Assembly (NCBI GenBank): GCA_050246015.1
Contig: JBFWWU010000005.1
Location: 124,001 to 188,000, forward strand
From: JTS-AC122 sp050246015
Lineage (GTDB): Bacteria; Planctomycetota; Phycisphaerae; Phycisphaerales; UBA1924
Direction: 5' to 3'
Length of the DNA stretch: 64,000 nt
Notes under the pieces: generated by a model
Told to the model about the DNA's origin: nothing
The model's database searches: none
What the model saw: the letters and a program-made list of their open reading frames with translations, nothing else
In this document: piece by piece, positions 8,418 to 15,855 of the stretch
Layout of the letters: the number at the start of each line of letters is the position of its first letter
How positions within the stretch are numbered: the first letter of the stretch is position 1
Made by a program: the position numbers and the translations under genes

Positions 8418-9370
8418 CGCTGGTCGCTCCCGGTGCGGGCCGCGGTCGTCGGTTGAGTGACGCGGTACGGGTCCCACGAATCATCAGGCTTTTCAAAGAC
8501 GACCATGGCGGGGGTGCCGGCGGGCCAGCCCTGGGTGTTCTGGATCTCGACGCGGACGCGGCGCTTCAAACTGACAGAATCGGCGACCGGGGAGACGTAG
8601 AGGATCTTGCCCTCGACGAGTTTTGGGCGATCGGGCATGTCAAGCAGGACCCAGGCGGGCTTATCCCTGGTGAGCCCGGCGCGGATGGTTTCGGTGGTCG
8701 GCGCGTACGCCTCGATCCAGAGTTGCTCGGTGTTCACGACCCGGAGGGCGGGTTCGGCCTCGCGGACGCCTTGGCCGACGTCGACCTTGACTTCTTCGAT
8801 GACGCCGTCAAAGGGCGCGACGAGGCGGTATCGTTCGAGCTGCCCTTCGGCCTGATCGAGTCGTTTCTTTTCCAGGGAGGCGCGGACCTTGGCCTGTTCG
8901 AGTTGAACCTTGCCGGTGGCTTCCTGGATGCGCGCCTCGTCGAGTTCGGCGATCCCGGCCTGTCCCGATTCCTTGAGGCGGGCGTAGCGGAGTTGGTAGA
9001 GTTCGAGTTGGAGAGCGGCGGCTTTGACTTCGTTGTCGTTGCCTGCGGAGATCCGCTGGGCGTCGACGATGGCGACCTGGTCGGCGTCGCGCGCGCGGAC
9101 GAGCATGTCGCCCTGTCGAACGCGCTGGCCGCCCTGCACGAACACTTCGCGAACTTCGGCGGAGACGGTGAAAGCCATCACGACATCGCGGCTGGCCTTG
9201 GTGTCAGCCTTGACCCCGCCGAACTTGCGGGAGATTTCGTCCCACGAATCCCGCTGGTCCACCGGAACGCGGGAGGGCGGCTCGATGGAGACCAAGGGCG
9301 TCAATGACGCCGGCGCGGCGCTGAAAGGGGCCAGCGCGCACAAGAGAGACAAGGCGTGGGTGATCATCAT
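8414..9370 (-). CDS. Periplasmic adaptor subunit, HlyD/RND membrane-fusion family
   Basis: About 318 residues with an N-terminal signal peptide (MMITHALSLLCALAPFSAAPA). The body has the membrane-fusion protein layout: first lipoyl half (VREVFVQGGQRVRQGDMLVRARD), an alpha-hairpin rich in Glu/Arg/Leu with LKESGQAGIAELDEARI, second half RYRLVAPFDGVIEEVKVDVGQGV, then a beta-barrel part. It would link an inner membrane exporter to an outer membrane channel. ATG codons at 9370 and 9367 follow a GGGAG about 11-14 bases upstream. It is the first gene of the leftward four-gene cluster, and its stop overlaps the start of the GAF-HlyD gene. A TolC-family gene lies far away at 60193-61965. Confidence 0.85.
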   Translation of the reverse strand: MMITHALSLLCALAPFSAAPASLTPLVSIEPPSRVPVDQRDSWDEISRKFGGVKADTKASRDVVMAFTVSAEVREVFVQGGQRVRQGDMLVRARDADQVAIVDAQRISAGNDNEVKAAALQLELYQLRYARLKESGQAGIAELDEARIQEATGKVQLEQAKVRASLEKKRLDQAEGQLERYRLVAPFDGVIEEVKVDVGQGVREAEPALRVVNTEQLWIEAYAPTTETIRAGLTRDKPAWVLLDMPDRPKLVEGKILYVSPVADSVSLKRRVRVEIQNTQGWPAGTPAMVVFEKPDDSWDPYRVTQPTTAARTGSDQR

Positions 9371-9540
9371 TGCAATAGTATCTCCCGCGAGTGACGGCAT
9401 GTGGGCGGCGCGCCGGCGCGGGGCGACGCACCCTATACGTCAGAAATCGAACAACTGGACGCGCGCGGAGGCAAGTTCCGCCGAATTGAGCATGAACTCG
9501 GCAATGTCTGGACGGCGATATGCCCGGGTGAGAAGCGGAA

Positions 9541-9801
9541 TCAGCCCTCGATGTTGATATGAACGGTCTCGGGGGTGGTGTCGCCGGGGGGCGGCTCGAC
9601 TGGAGGAGCGGTTTGTTCGGGTGCCGGGGGCGGGGCGTCGGGATCGGAATGAAGTTCCACTTCGTCGTGGGGGCGGCTGCGTTTCTTTTTCTCTCGCGGC
9701 TGATCCTGGCGCCGATGGTCGGGATCGCCGGGGGAGACGCGCCGCACGGGAGTTTGCGGGGAGACCGGGGGCACGCTGCTGCTGGAGCCCAGCGAGGACA
9801 T
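9541..9801 (-). CDS. Small charged, proline-rich hypothetical protein
   Basis: 86 residues, dominated by Pro, Arg, Lys, Glu and Asp, with a basic cluster (PREKKKRSRPHDE) and a short hydrophobic end (TVHINIEG). No signal peptide or membrane helix is seen. It follows pyrG on the same strand by 90 bp. No family is recognised. The composition is what chance high-GC frames often give, so its reality is uncertain; it is listed because no competing gene occupies the space. Confidence 0.4.
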   Translation of the reverse strand: MSSLGSSSSVPPVSPQTPVRRVSPGDPDHRRQDQPREKKKRSRPHDEVELHSDPDAPPPAPEQTAPPVEPPPGDTTPETVHINIEG

Positions 9802-9891
9802 GGGCGCGCTATCGAACCGCGGCGGCGGCGGGCTGGAATTTCGGACAGGAGCCGAGGGGGCGTGGAGCGCGGCAGGGCGTGATCTTGCGCG

Positions 9892-12012
9892 TCAGCCTCG
9901 CATGGATGCCACCGCGTGGGAGGCGCCGCCGGGGGAGATCTTGGTTTCGGCCCGGGGGCAGAGCCAGCGGGCGAGAGTCGGTTCGGCGGTGGGCGCGAGG
10001 GCGTCTACTTCCGGGTACTTGCGCCGGATGGCGGCGGCGACGAGGCCCATAAACATGGGCTGGGGGCGGAGGGGCCTGCTGGTGAGTTCGGGATGGAACT
10101 GGCCCCCGACAAAGTAGGGGTGTGTAGGAAGGGGCTTGCCGGATGGTCCGATGGCGGGCGGGGATCCCGGGGTGGCGAGTTCGAGGATCTGCATGATGGG
10201 TTGTCGCGGGTGGCGACCCGAGAAGATGAGGCCGGCGTGTTCGAGGCGATCGATGTAGCGAGGATCGACCTCGTAGCGATGACGGAAGCGTTCGCGGACT
10301 TTGAGGGGAGCGCCGGGGCGAGCGGAAGCGGATTGGAGGGCGGCGGGGCCGAAGTAGAGGTGCGCGGCGAGGGTGTTGGGTCGGATCTCGACGTCCTGGC
10401 CGCCGAGGCGCATGGACCCGCCGAGGCCTTCGATTTTCTTTTGATCGGGGAGTTCGCTGATGACGGGCTCGAAGCCGTTGACGCCGGCGGCGGTGGCGGG
10501 GGTCTCGGGCCTGAACTCGGTGGAGTTGGCGGCGGGGAGGCCGAGGACATTTCGAGCGAACTCGATGACGGCGACCTGGAAACCGAGGCAGATACCAAGG
10601 TAGGGGATGAGGTTTTCGCGGCAGTATTGGACGCAGCGGATCTTGCCTTCGATGCCGCGGGTGCCGAAGCCGCCGGGGACGATGACGGCGTCGAGGCCGT
10701 CAAGCCAGTGATGGACGTTGGAGTCGTTGATGTCGGTGGTTTCGATCCATTTGAGGTCGATATCGCAGTTGAGGCCGGCGCGGCAGTGTTCGATGGCCTT
10801 GTCGATGGAGGCGTAGGCGTCGCGGAGGCCGACGTACTTGCCGGTGATGCCGACGGTGACGCCTCGGGCTTTTTTCCGCATGAGCCTGGAGACGAAACCG
10901 GACCATTCCTCGCGGGAGCGGTCTTCGTGCGCGATGCTGACGCGGTCGTGGAGGTCGAGGATGGAGAGGATCTCGCGGTCGAGGCCTTCGCGGCGCATCT
11001 CGTCGGGGATGGAGTAGATGCTGTCGCGGTCGTGCATGGAGAAGACGCGTCGCATGGGGACGTTGCTGAACATGGCGATCTTCTGCATGACGGTGTCGGA
11101 GCAGGGCTCACTGGCGCGGCAGGCGATCATGTGGGGCTGGACGCCGGCCTCCATGAGTCGCTTGATGCCGAGTTGGGCGGCCTTGGATTTCTGCTCGCCC
11201 AGGGTCTGGGGCTTGACGATGTAGGTGAGGGCGACGAAGCAGGTGGAGTCCTCACCTTCTTCAAAGGCGAGTTCGCGGAGCGCCTCGATGTAGAAGCCGT
11301 TCTCGTAGTCGCCGACGGTGCCGCCGACCTCGACGAAGACGACGTCCGCGGGCTTTTTGCCATCGCCGTGGAGGGCGAGTTCGCGGATGCGGCGTTTCAC
11401 CTCGCCGGTGACGTGGGGGATCATCTGGACATCGCGGCCGAGGTAGGCCCCGTGGCGTTCACGGCCGAGGATTTCGCTGAAGATCTGGCCGGAGGTGGTG
11501 AAGTTCTTCCTGGAGAGGTCCTGATCGAGGATGCGTTCGTAGGTGCCCAGGTCCATGTCGCACTCGGTCCCGTCATCGAGGACGAAGACTTCGCCGTGGC
11601 GGAAGGGATTGAGGAGGCCGGCGTCGATGTTGAGGTAGCCTTCGAGTTTGATGGGGGCGACGACGAGTCCCTTGTCTTTGAGGAGTTTGGCGACGCTGGA
11701 GGCGAAGATGCCCTTGCCTAGGCCGGACATGACGGTGCCGAAGACGACGACATACTTGTGACGTCCCTTGCGGTACCCGGCGGGGATGGGGCTGAAGAAC
11801 TCGGTGTCGGCGGAGCGCTCGGCGGCGGCGGCGAGCATGGCGGCAGGGTCCTTGGGATCGGAGAGGCCGGGGTCGGCGTCGCGGTGGTGGGCCGGCGGGC
11901 GGGACGAGGCGGATGCCTCAAGGGAGACGGGGGCGAAGTCGCGCGTGTCGGCGTCTTCGGGCCAGGCGAGGTTCGCTCGATCCGTCGTCCAGCGATTTGT
12001 CGGGGGGGGCAT
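9892..12012 (-). CDS. pyrG: CTP synthase
   Basis: Converts UTP to CTP with ATP and glutamine. The synthetase domain is clear (KYVVVFGTVMSGLGKGIFASS, the P-loop-like GLGKG), followed by typical CTP synthase segments (NIDAGLLNPFRHGEVFV, CDMDLGTYER, HVTGEVKRRI). The class I glutamine amidotransferase domain carries GICLGFQ (nucleophile Cys) and GGQFHPE (His, Glu). At about 706 residues from the ATG at 12012 it is some 160 longer than the usual 535-550. The excess is an N-terminal polar extension of about 75 residues, an insertion in the amidotransferase domain (after PATAAGVNG) and a C-terminal tail of about 45. An ATG at 11838 would shorten the N-terminus. Function is secure; the start is not. 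Confidence 0.92.
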   Translation of the reverse strand: MPPPTNRWTTDRANLAWPEDADTRDFAPVSLEASASSRPPAHHRDADPGLSDPKDPAAMLAAAAERSADTEFFSPIPAGYRKGRHKYVVVFGTVMSGLGKGIFASSVAKLLKDKGLVVAPIKLEGYLNIDAGLLNPFRHGEVFVLDDGTECDMDLGTYERILDQDLSRKNFTTSGQIFSEILGRERHGAYLGRDVQMIPHVTGEVKRRIRELALHGDGKKPADVVFVEVGGTVGDYENGFYIEALRELAFEEGEDSTCFVALTYIVKPQTLGEQKSKAAQLGIKRLMEAGVQPHMIACRASEPCSDTVMQKIAMFSNVPMRRVFSMHDRDSIYSIPDEMRREGLDREILSILDLHDRVSIAHEDRSREEWSGFVSRLMRKKARGVTVGITGKYVGLRDAYASIDKAIEHCRAGLNCDIDLKWIETTDINDSNVHHWLDGLDAVIVPGGFGTRGIEGKIRCVQYCRENLIPYLGICLGFQVAVIEFARNVLGLPAANSTEFRPETPATAAGVNGFEPVISELPDQKKIEGLGGSMRLGGQDVEIRPNTLAAHLYFGPAALQSASARPGAPLKVRERFRHRYEVDPRYIDRLEHAGLIFSGRHPRQPIMQILELATPGSPPAIGPSGKPLPTHPYFVGGQFHPELTSRPLRPQPMFMGLVAAAIRRKYPEVDALAPTAEPTLARWLCPRAETKISPGGASHAVASMRG

Positions 12013-12135
12013 GAGATATCGTAACAGCCCGGCGAATGAACGCAAGGGTGAGCGGAGCGCGAGCGGAGTTGAGCTCGCGCCAGCGCCGGGGGAGCGAGAC
12101 CGACGTTCAAGGCGAAGGCCTGCTAGCGCGCTGCG

Positions 12136-12396
12136 TCAAGGTGCCGGGGAATGAGGCCGCGGATCCGCGGCGGCGGAGTGGAGCGGAGCCGAGCCGGCGT
12201 TTGTCATGGGATCGACTCGGCGGGGCTCGGCAATGACGGTGCGGGGGATGCTGACCGCGATGCGGAGTTTGACCCAGAGAAGCAGGCCGAAGGCGGCGAG
12301 AAGCACCGCGACGGTGGCGAAGCGCCATCGTCGCCCGATCCGGTGGTGGGCGCGAGGCTGGGTGCTGGAGCCGGGGTTGTGCGGGTCTTGGCGCAT
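12136..12396 (-). CDS. Small single-span membrane protein, unknown
   Basis: 86 residues with one hydrophobic helix at about 26-44 (FATVAVLLAAFGLLLWVKL), a basic N-terminus and a low-complexity Pro/Ala tail. It starts 18 bp after the stop of the GspH-like pseudopilin and on the same strand, so it is probably the last gene of the pseudopilin cluster. No family is recognised. The tail coding region contains a 14-base palindrome (CCGCGGATCCGCGG, 12157-12170). A small bitopic assembly protein would fit the context, but that is only inference. Confidence 0.5.
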   Translation of the reverse strand: MRQDPHNPGSSTQPRAHHRIGRRWRFATVAVLLAAFGLLLWVKLRIAVSIPRTVIAEPRRVDPMTNAGSAPLHSAAADPRPHSPAP

Positions 12397-12414
12397 GGTG
12401 GGACCGGGGATGGA

Positions 12415-12984
12415 TCAACCGCCGCCGCCGTCGGGCTCCCGCGCGACGGTGACGCGGCCGGTGAAGGCCTCGACGGTGACGATGAAGGTGGAGCCGGAGC
12501 CGACGATGGTGATGGTTCCGCCGCTGCCGGGCTCGTCGGAGTCGGCGGCGGCGACGGGACCGCCGAGGGCATCGAAGATGAGAGTGTTTCCGCCGTCGAA
12601 GTTGACGGCGGTAATACGGGCACCGCCGAAGGATTCGTCGGTGAAGTTGACGACGTAGCGACCGCCGGGGCGAGTGGGGTCGTACATCGTGTTGTTGTCG
12701 GGATCGACTTCGTTCCCGGGGACGGAGACGAGGGTGTAGGAGGAGGTGTCGGGATCGAAGACCAGGGCGCGGCGTTCCTGGAAAGCGACGGCGTCAGACT
12801 GGGCGAAGGTGATGTCGGAGACGACGGTTCGGACGGCGGCCTGAACGCGCAGGACGCCGGTCTCGGACATGGAGGGAATCATCATGGCGGCCGCGATGCC
12901 CAGGATGGCGACGACCGCGAGCAGTTCCAGGAGCGTGAACGCGCGGGCCGATGCGGAGGCGTCGCGATGCGGAGTGGCGGGCAC
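12415..12984 (-). CDS. GspH/FimT-like pseudopilin
   Basis: 189 residues. A short basic leader is followed by the type IV prepilin motif ARAFTLLELLAVVAILGIAAAMMI (Glu at +5 of the mature chain), which targets it for prepilin peptidase cleavage and N-methylation. The body has the FimT/GspH pattern of a longer helix (VQAAVRTVVSDITFAQSDAV) and then beta-rich sequence ending in a Gly tail. It would be a minor pseudopilin in a type II or type IV pilus-like fibre. It is the fourth gene of a leftward cluster starting at 14512. Confidence 0.8.
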   Translation of the reverse strand: MPATPHRDASASARAFTLLELLAVVAILGIAAAMMIPSMSETGVLRVQAAVRTVVSDITFAQSDAVAFQERRALVFDPDTSSYTLVSVPGNEVDPDNNTMYDPTRPGGRYVVNFTDESFGGARITAVNFDGGNTLIFDALGGPVAAADSDEPGSGGTITIVGSGSTFIVTVEAFTGRVTVAREPDGGGG

Positions 12985-13059
12985 GATGAGACTCCCACCC
13001 GGCGGGGCCGGGGCACGAAAGGAACCATTGGAAGCAAGCGTCGCGATCCGTGCGAGCGC

Positions 13060-13353
13060 TTACTTCTTCTTGGTCGGGTCCTTGACAATCACCTCGGGCA
13101 TCTCGGTCACCTTGACGCTGATGCCGGTGGAGAGTTTCTTTTCCAGGTCGGCGAGTTTCTTGTTCATGGTCTCGAGCTGGGCGATGATGCGGTTGCGCTG
13201 CTCGCTGGCGTTGAAGGGAGTCTTGTCGACCTCGGGCTGATCGGCGCGGGCCTGAGGCACCATGCCGGCGCCGGACATCGATGCAACCAGGGCGACGAGT
13301 GAAACGGCGTTGAAGGCCAGCAATCCCGCGATCAAACGATTCGGCTTTCGCAT
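13060..13353 (-). CDS. Secreted small coiled-coil protein in the pilin cluster
   Basis: 97 residues. The N-terminus is a signal peptide or anchor (RLIAGLLAFNAVSLVALVASMSGAG...ARA). A coiled coil follows (RNRIIAQLETMNKKLADLEKKL), then a short strand and a Lys-rich end (PTKKK). No family is recognised. It lies between two pseudopilin genes on the same strand with short gaps, so a periplasmic accessory role in fibre assembly is plausible but unproven. Confidence 0.65.
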   Translation of the reverse strand: MRKPNRLIAGLLAFNAVSLVALVASMSGAGMVPQARADQPEVDKTPFNASEQRNRIIAQLETMNKKLADLEKKLSTGISVKVTEMPEVIVKDPTKKK

Positions 13354-13485
13354 GGGAGACTCCAGGTATCCGGAAGGTCCGGTAGGGAGTACTTCGGCTC
13401 AAATCGCGTGGAGGTTCAGCGGAGACGGGAGCATGAGACCAACGGGAAGCGGAACCGTTGTGGTGGACGCGCGGGGGAGGGCGCA

Positions 13486-13917
13486 TCAGTTGCGCGGGAG
13501 GGGCTGGTCGTTGGCGTCGAAGCCGCCGGCGTAGACCTCGCCGGTGGCGTTGTCGAAGATCCACCCATAGTCGGACTGGTAGAGGTCGTCGGGGGTGTCG
13601 CCGAAGATGATGACGCGGGAGTTGGCGCCGCCGACCCAGGCGTTGACGGGCGGGGCGAGGAGATGATCGACGCCGATGAGGGGCCCCCAGGTGCCGTCGC
13701 CTTCGTTGACGGAGGGGAGTTGATTGGCGTGTCGTGCCTTGTAGATGAGGATGTGCCGGCGGATTTTCTGGAGTTCGCTGTAGGTGGTGGTGGCGGCGGA
13801 ATCCTGGACGGCGCTGGACATCTGGGGGACGACGATGGCGGCGAGCATGCCGAGGATGACGACGACGATGAGAATTTCGACGAGGGTGAAGGCGCGAGGG
13901 AGGGGTCGGCGTCTCAT
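13486..13917 (-). CDS. GspG-like prepilin-type protein
   Basis: 143 residues. The leader MRRRPLPRA and FTLVEILIVVVILGMLAAIVVPQ form a canonical class III signal with Glu at +5. The rest has the GspG/PilA layout: a long helix (SELQKIRRHILIYKARH) and a short C-terminal domain (YGWIFDNATGEVYAGGFDAN). It resembles the neighbouring gene at 14033-14512 in its YxWIFD-type end, so the two look like paralogues. It should be a pilin or pseudopilin subunit processed by PilD/GspO, which is not in this window. Confidence 0.85.
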   Translation of the reverse strand: MRRRPLPRAFTLVEILIVVVILGMLAAIVVPQMSSAVQDSAATTTYSELQKIRRHILIYKARHANQLPSVNEGDGTWGPLIGVDHLLAPPVNAWVGGANSRVIIFGDTPDDLYQSDYGWIFDNATGEVYAGGFDANDQPLPRN

Positions 13918-14032
13918 GGTTCACGCTCCGTCAACTCGGGGTTGAGTTCGCAAGCCGGTACGCAAGCAGGCCGAACCCCGTCAGGGGATCGGCCTGGATT
14001 CACTTGAAGACTCTGAATCAGATCAGAGCAGG

Positions 14033-14512
14033 TTACGGGCCGGTCCAGGGATCGGTCGCCGGATCGCCGTCGTTGTAGGCAACCTCGTCGAAGTAGCAGG
14101 CGAGGATCTGGCCATAGGTGGCGCTGGTGTCGTCGGCATCGAAGATCCAGCCTTCGGCGGGGTCGCTGGCCGACAGGTCAGCGCCGAGGACGACGGAGGA
14201 GGAACTGGTGCGCGGATTGACCGGCGCGGTGCGCATGTACTCGGCGTTGCCGCCGCCCGCGGTGGGAAGGAGATCGTCCCAGGCATTGGCGCCCCCGGCG
14301 ATCATGCTGGGGGGGTAGTTGCCGTTGTTCTTGACGCGGAACAGCTCGATCTGGCTGCGGATCGTCTGGAGCTGAGTCGCGACGTTACCGGCCTGAGCCT
14401 CCTGGCTCGCGCTGGTGAACTGCGGGACGACGATCGCCGCGAGGATCCCGAGGATCACGACGACGATCAGAATTTCGACCAGTGTGAATGCTTTCCTGAC
14501 ACGATGACGCAT
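14033..14512 (-). CDS. GspG-like prepilin-type protein
   Basis: 159 residues. It has the basic leader MRHRVRKA, then FTLVEILIVVVILGILAAIVVPQF with Glu at +5, a helix TQLQTIRSQIELFRVKNNGNYPP typical of type II major pseudopilins, and a C-terminal domain with GWIFDADD. It is the first gene of the leftward five-gene pseudopilin cluster and would be the major subunit candidate. The upstream region contains a hairpin (CCTCGGC 14552-14558 with GCCGAGG 14570-14576), possibly in its 5' untranslated region. Confidence 0.85.
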   Translation of the reverse strand: MRHRVRKAFTLVEILIVVVILGILAAIVVPQFTSASQEAQAGNVATQLQTIRSQIELFRVKNNGNYPPSMIAGGANAWDDLLPTAGGGNAEYMRTAPVNPRTSSSSVVLGADLSASDPAEGWIFDADDTSATYGQILACYFDEVAYNDGDPATDPWTGP

Positions 14513-14886
14513 GCTGCTACTCCTTGAATCACTCCCGACTCCGCCTTAGGACCTCGGCCTCAGCACCGTGCCGAGGCCCTGTTGGTCCCTCTCTCGACCA
14601 GGCGCCCGCTGGCGCGAGCACCTCGGGATCGGTCCGCCCGACCCGTCAGAGTTGAGGATCGGAGAGCGGGGGCGGTGAGTTCAGCCGCGAGAGTCTTTTG
14701 CGCGTGCCGGGGTGCGGTGTGTAGCGGCTGCGCGTCCGCTGTCGGATACGCGGGGCGGCGGGGGCGGCGATCGGATCAGGGGGAATGGCGCGCGGGGGGC
14801 CAGGAATATTGGGACGTGCGCGGGCCGCGGCGCAAGGACGGGGGCGGGATGATCGAGCGGACATGGACGTCGCTACACTGAACGCG
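14513..14886. other. Divergent intergenic region (374 bp)
   Basis: This separates the leftward pseudopilin cluster from the rightward fabZ-like gene, so promoters for both should lie here. The only clear structure is the 7-bp hairpin at 14552-14576. Open frames across it are Arg/Gly-rich and look like chance. No convincing -35/-10 pair was found by eye. Confidence 0.5.
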
Positions 14887-15351
14887 ATGCACTTTTCGCT
14901 TGTTGACGCCGTGATTGAGCGCAGCGCGCCGGACCCGCGGAACGGTCTGGCGACGCGTCTGGTAACGATCAAGCACGTATCGAACGCGGAGGAGTATCTG
15001 CTGGATCATTTCCCGGGCTTTGCGGTGCTGCCCGGGGTGATGATGATCGAGAGCGCGGTGCAGGCGGCGCGGCTGCTGCTGGAGCCGCACGCGGCGATGA
15101 GCCGGAGCGCGGAGCGGCTGGTGCTCGGGGGCGTGAGGGCGCTGAAGTACGGGCGGTTTGTGAGGCCCGGGGATAGCCTGCGCGTCGACGTGATGCTGAG
15201 CAAGGCGCTGGCGGATGGGGCGTACGAGGTGAAGGTGGAGGGGCACGCGGTGCGCTCGTGGGAAGCCGGGTGTTCGGCGGGTACGGCGCCGGACGGACCG
15301 GCGGCGATCGCCGGGCGCCTGGTGATGAGGCCGATCCGGATGGAGGGATGA
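14887..15351 (+). CDS. FabZ/FabA-like hotdog-fold 3-hydroxyacyl-ACP dehydratase
   Basis: 154 residues from the ATG at 14887 (MHFSLVDAVIE); the frame is open upstream and an ATG at 14863 is the alternative. It should dehydrate 3-hydroxyacyl-ACP in fatty acid or lipid A precursor synthesis. The FabZ helix motif is clear (LLDHFPGFAVLPGVMMIESAVQAAR, containing the His of the active-site HFPG), followed by hotdog beta strands (RALKYGRFVRPGDSLRVDV). The Glu/Asp active-site partner lies in MMIES. It stands alone, with no lpx or other fab genes beside it, so FabZ proper versus a specialised paralogue is open. Confidence 0.8.
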   Translation: MHFSLVDAVIERSAPDPRNGLATRLVTIKHVSNAEEYLLDHFPGFAVLPGVMMIESAVQAARLLLEPHAAMSRSAERLVLGGVRALKYGRFVRPGDSLRVDVMLSKALADGAYEVKVEGHAVRSWEAGCSAGTAPDGPAAIAGRLVMRPIRMEG

Positions 15352-15386
15352 CCGGGCGCCGGTGAGCCCGCGTCAGGCACGAGCGC

Positions 15387-15644
15387 CTAACGCCCGATGA
15401 TTTCCACCCGCGAGTACTGGTCGAGATTCACGACGATCTGTTCGCCGTCGTCGCGGCGGAGTTCGAGGCGATCGAGCCAGAGTTTGTTGTCCTTGGAATG
15501 GGCGAACCACGAGCCGGTTTTTTGCTGCTCGAACTTCACGACGACACCCTCGATGGTGATGAACATCGAGCCGCTGAGCCGGGGCGTCTGCTGCGTGACG
15601 CGGACGCGCTGTCCGGGCGTGTAGGCGGGGTGCACGGTGGACAT
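15387..15644 (-). CDS. Small hypothetical protein with an SH3-like strand pattern
   Basis: 85 residues, mostly alternating hydrophobic/polar strands (GQRVRVTQQTPRL, MFITIEGVVVKFEQQKTGSWFAH, KLWLDRLELRRDDGEQIVVNL, RVEIIGR), which suggests a small beta-barrel. No signal peptide. Balanced composition and steady codon use make it a credible gene. It ends 35 bp from the convergent fabZ-like gene and lies downstream of trpA and the structured element on the same strand. No family is recognised. Confidence 0.7.
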   Translation of the reverse strand: MSTVHPAYTPGQRVRVTQQTPRLSGSMFITIEGVVVKFEQQKTGSWFAHSKDNKLWLDRLELRRDDGEQIVVNLDQYSRVEIIGR

Positions 15645-15697
15645 GGGGGCGGATGATATGCCGGATTGGCCCGGGCGAGGGGGCTTAGGGAATCAGG

Positions 15698-15855
15698 GGG
15701 TGTGACCATGCTTTTTTCATCTGAGCCGCCCGGCGCGAGCCGGCGGGGAGGGCGTGCGCGTTTCGTGGCGCACGCCCTCGTTCGATCGCGCCGCGCCGCC
15801 GAGCGCTCCCATCGACCGCTTGCGCGGTCCGGCTCAGAAAGACAGATGGTCACAC
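15698..15855. ncRNA. Long palindromic multi-hairpin element, possible structured RNA or MITE-like repeat (copy C)
   Basis: Nested inverted repeats are visible. The outer arms are GGGTGTGACCAT (15698-15709) and ATGGTCACACCC (15844-15855), 12 of 12 paired. The second arms are CTGAGCCG (15721-15728) and CGGCTCAG (15830-15837). Inside are three hairpins: CCGGC-GCGA-GCCGG, the 11-bp stem GAGGGCGTGCG (15748-15758) with CGCACGCCCTC (15769-15779), and GACCGC-TTGC-GCGGTC (15814-15829). On either strand one hairpin has a GNRA loop (GCGA on plus, GCAA on minus). The trpA stop codon falls inside the right outer arm, so a leftward transcript through trpA would carry the structure at its 3' end. There is no T tract. 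Whether it acts as RNA, a terminator or a mobile repeat cannot be decided from sequence. Confidence 0.55.

Noticed and set aside
14582..14881. A 99-codon plus-strand frame upstream of fabZ
   Set aside because: Arg/Gly/Cys-rich chance composition with no start signal; the region is more likely regulatory.
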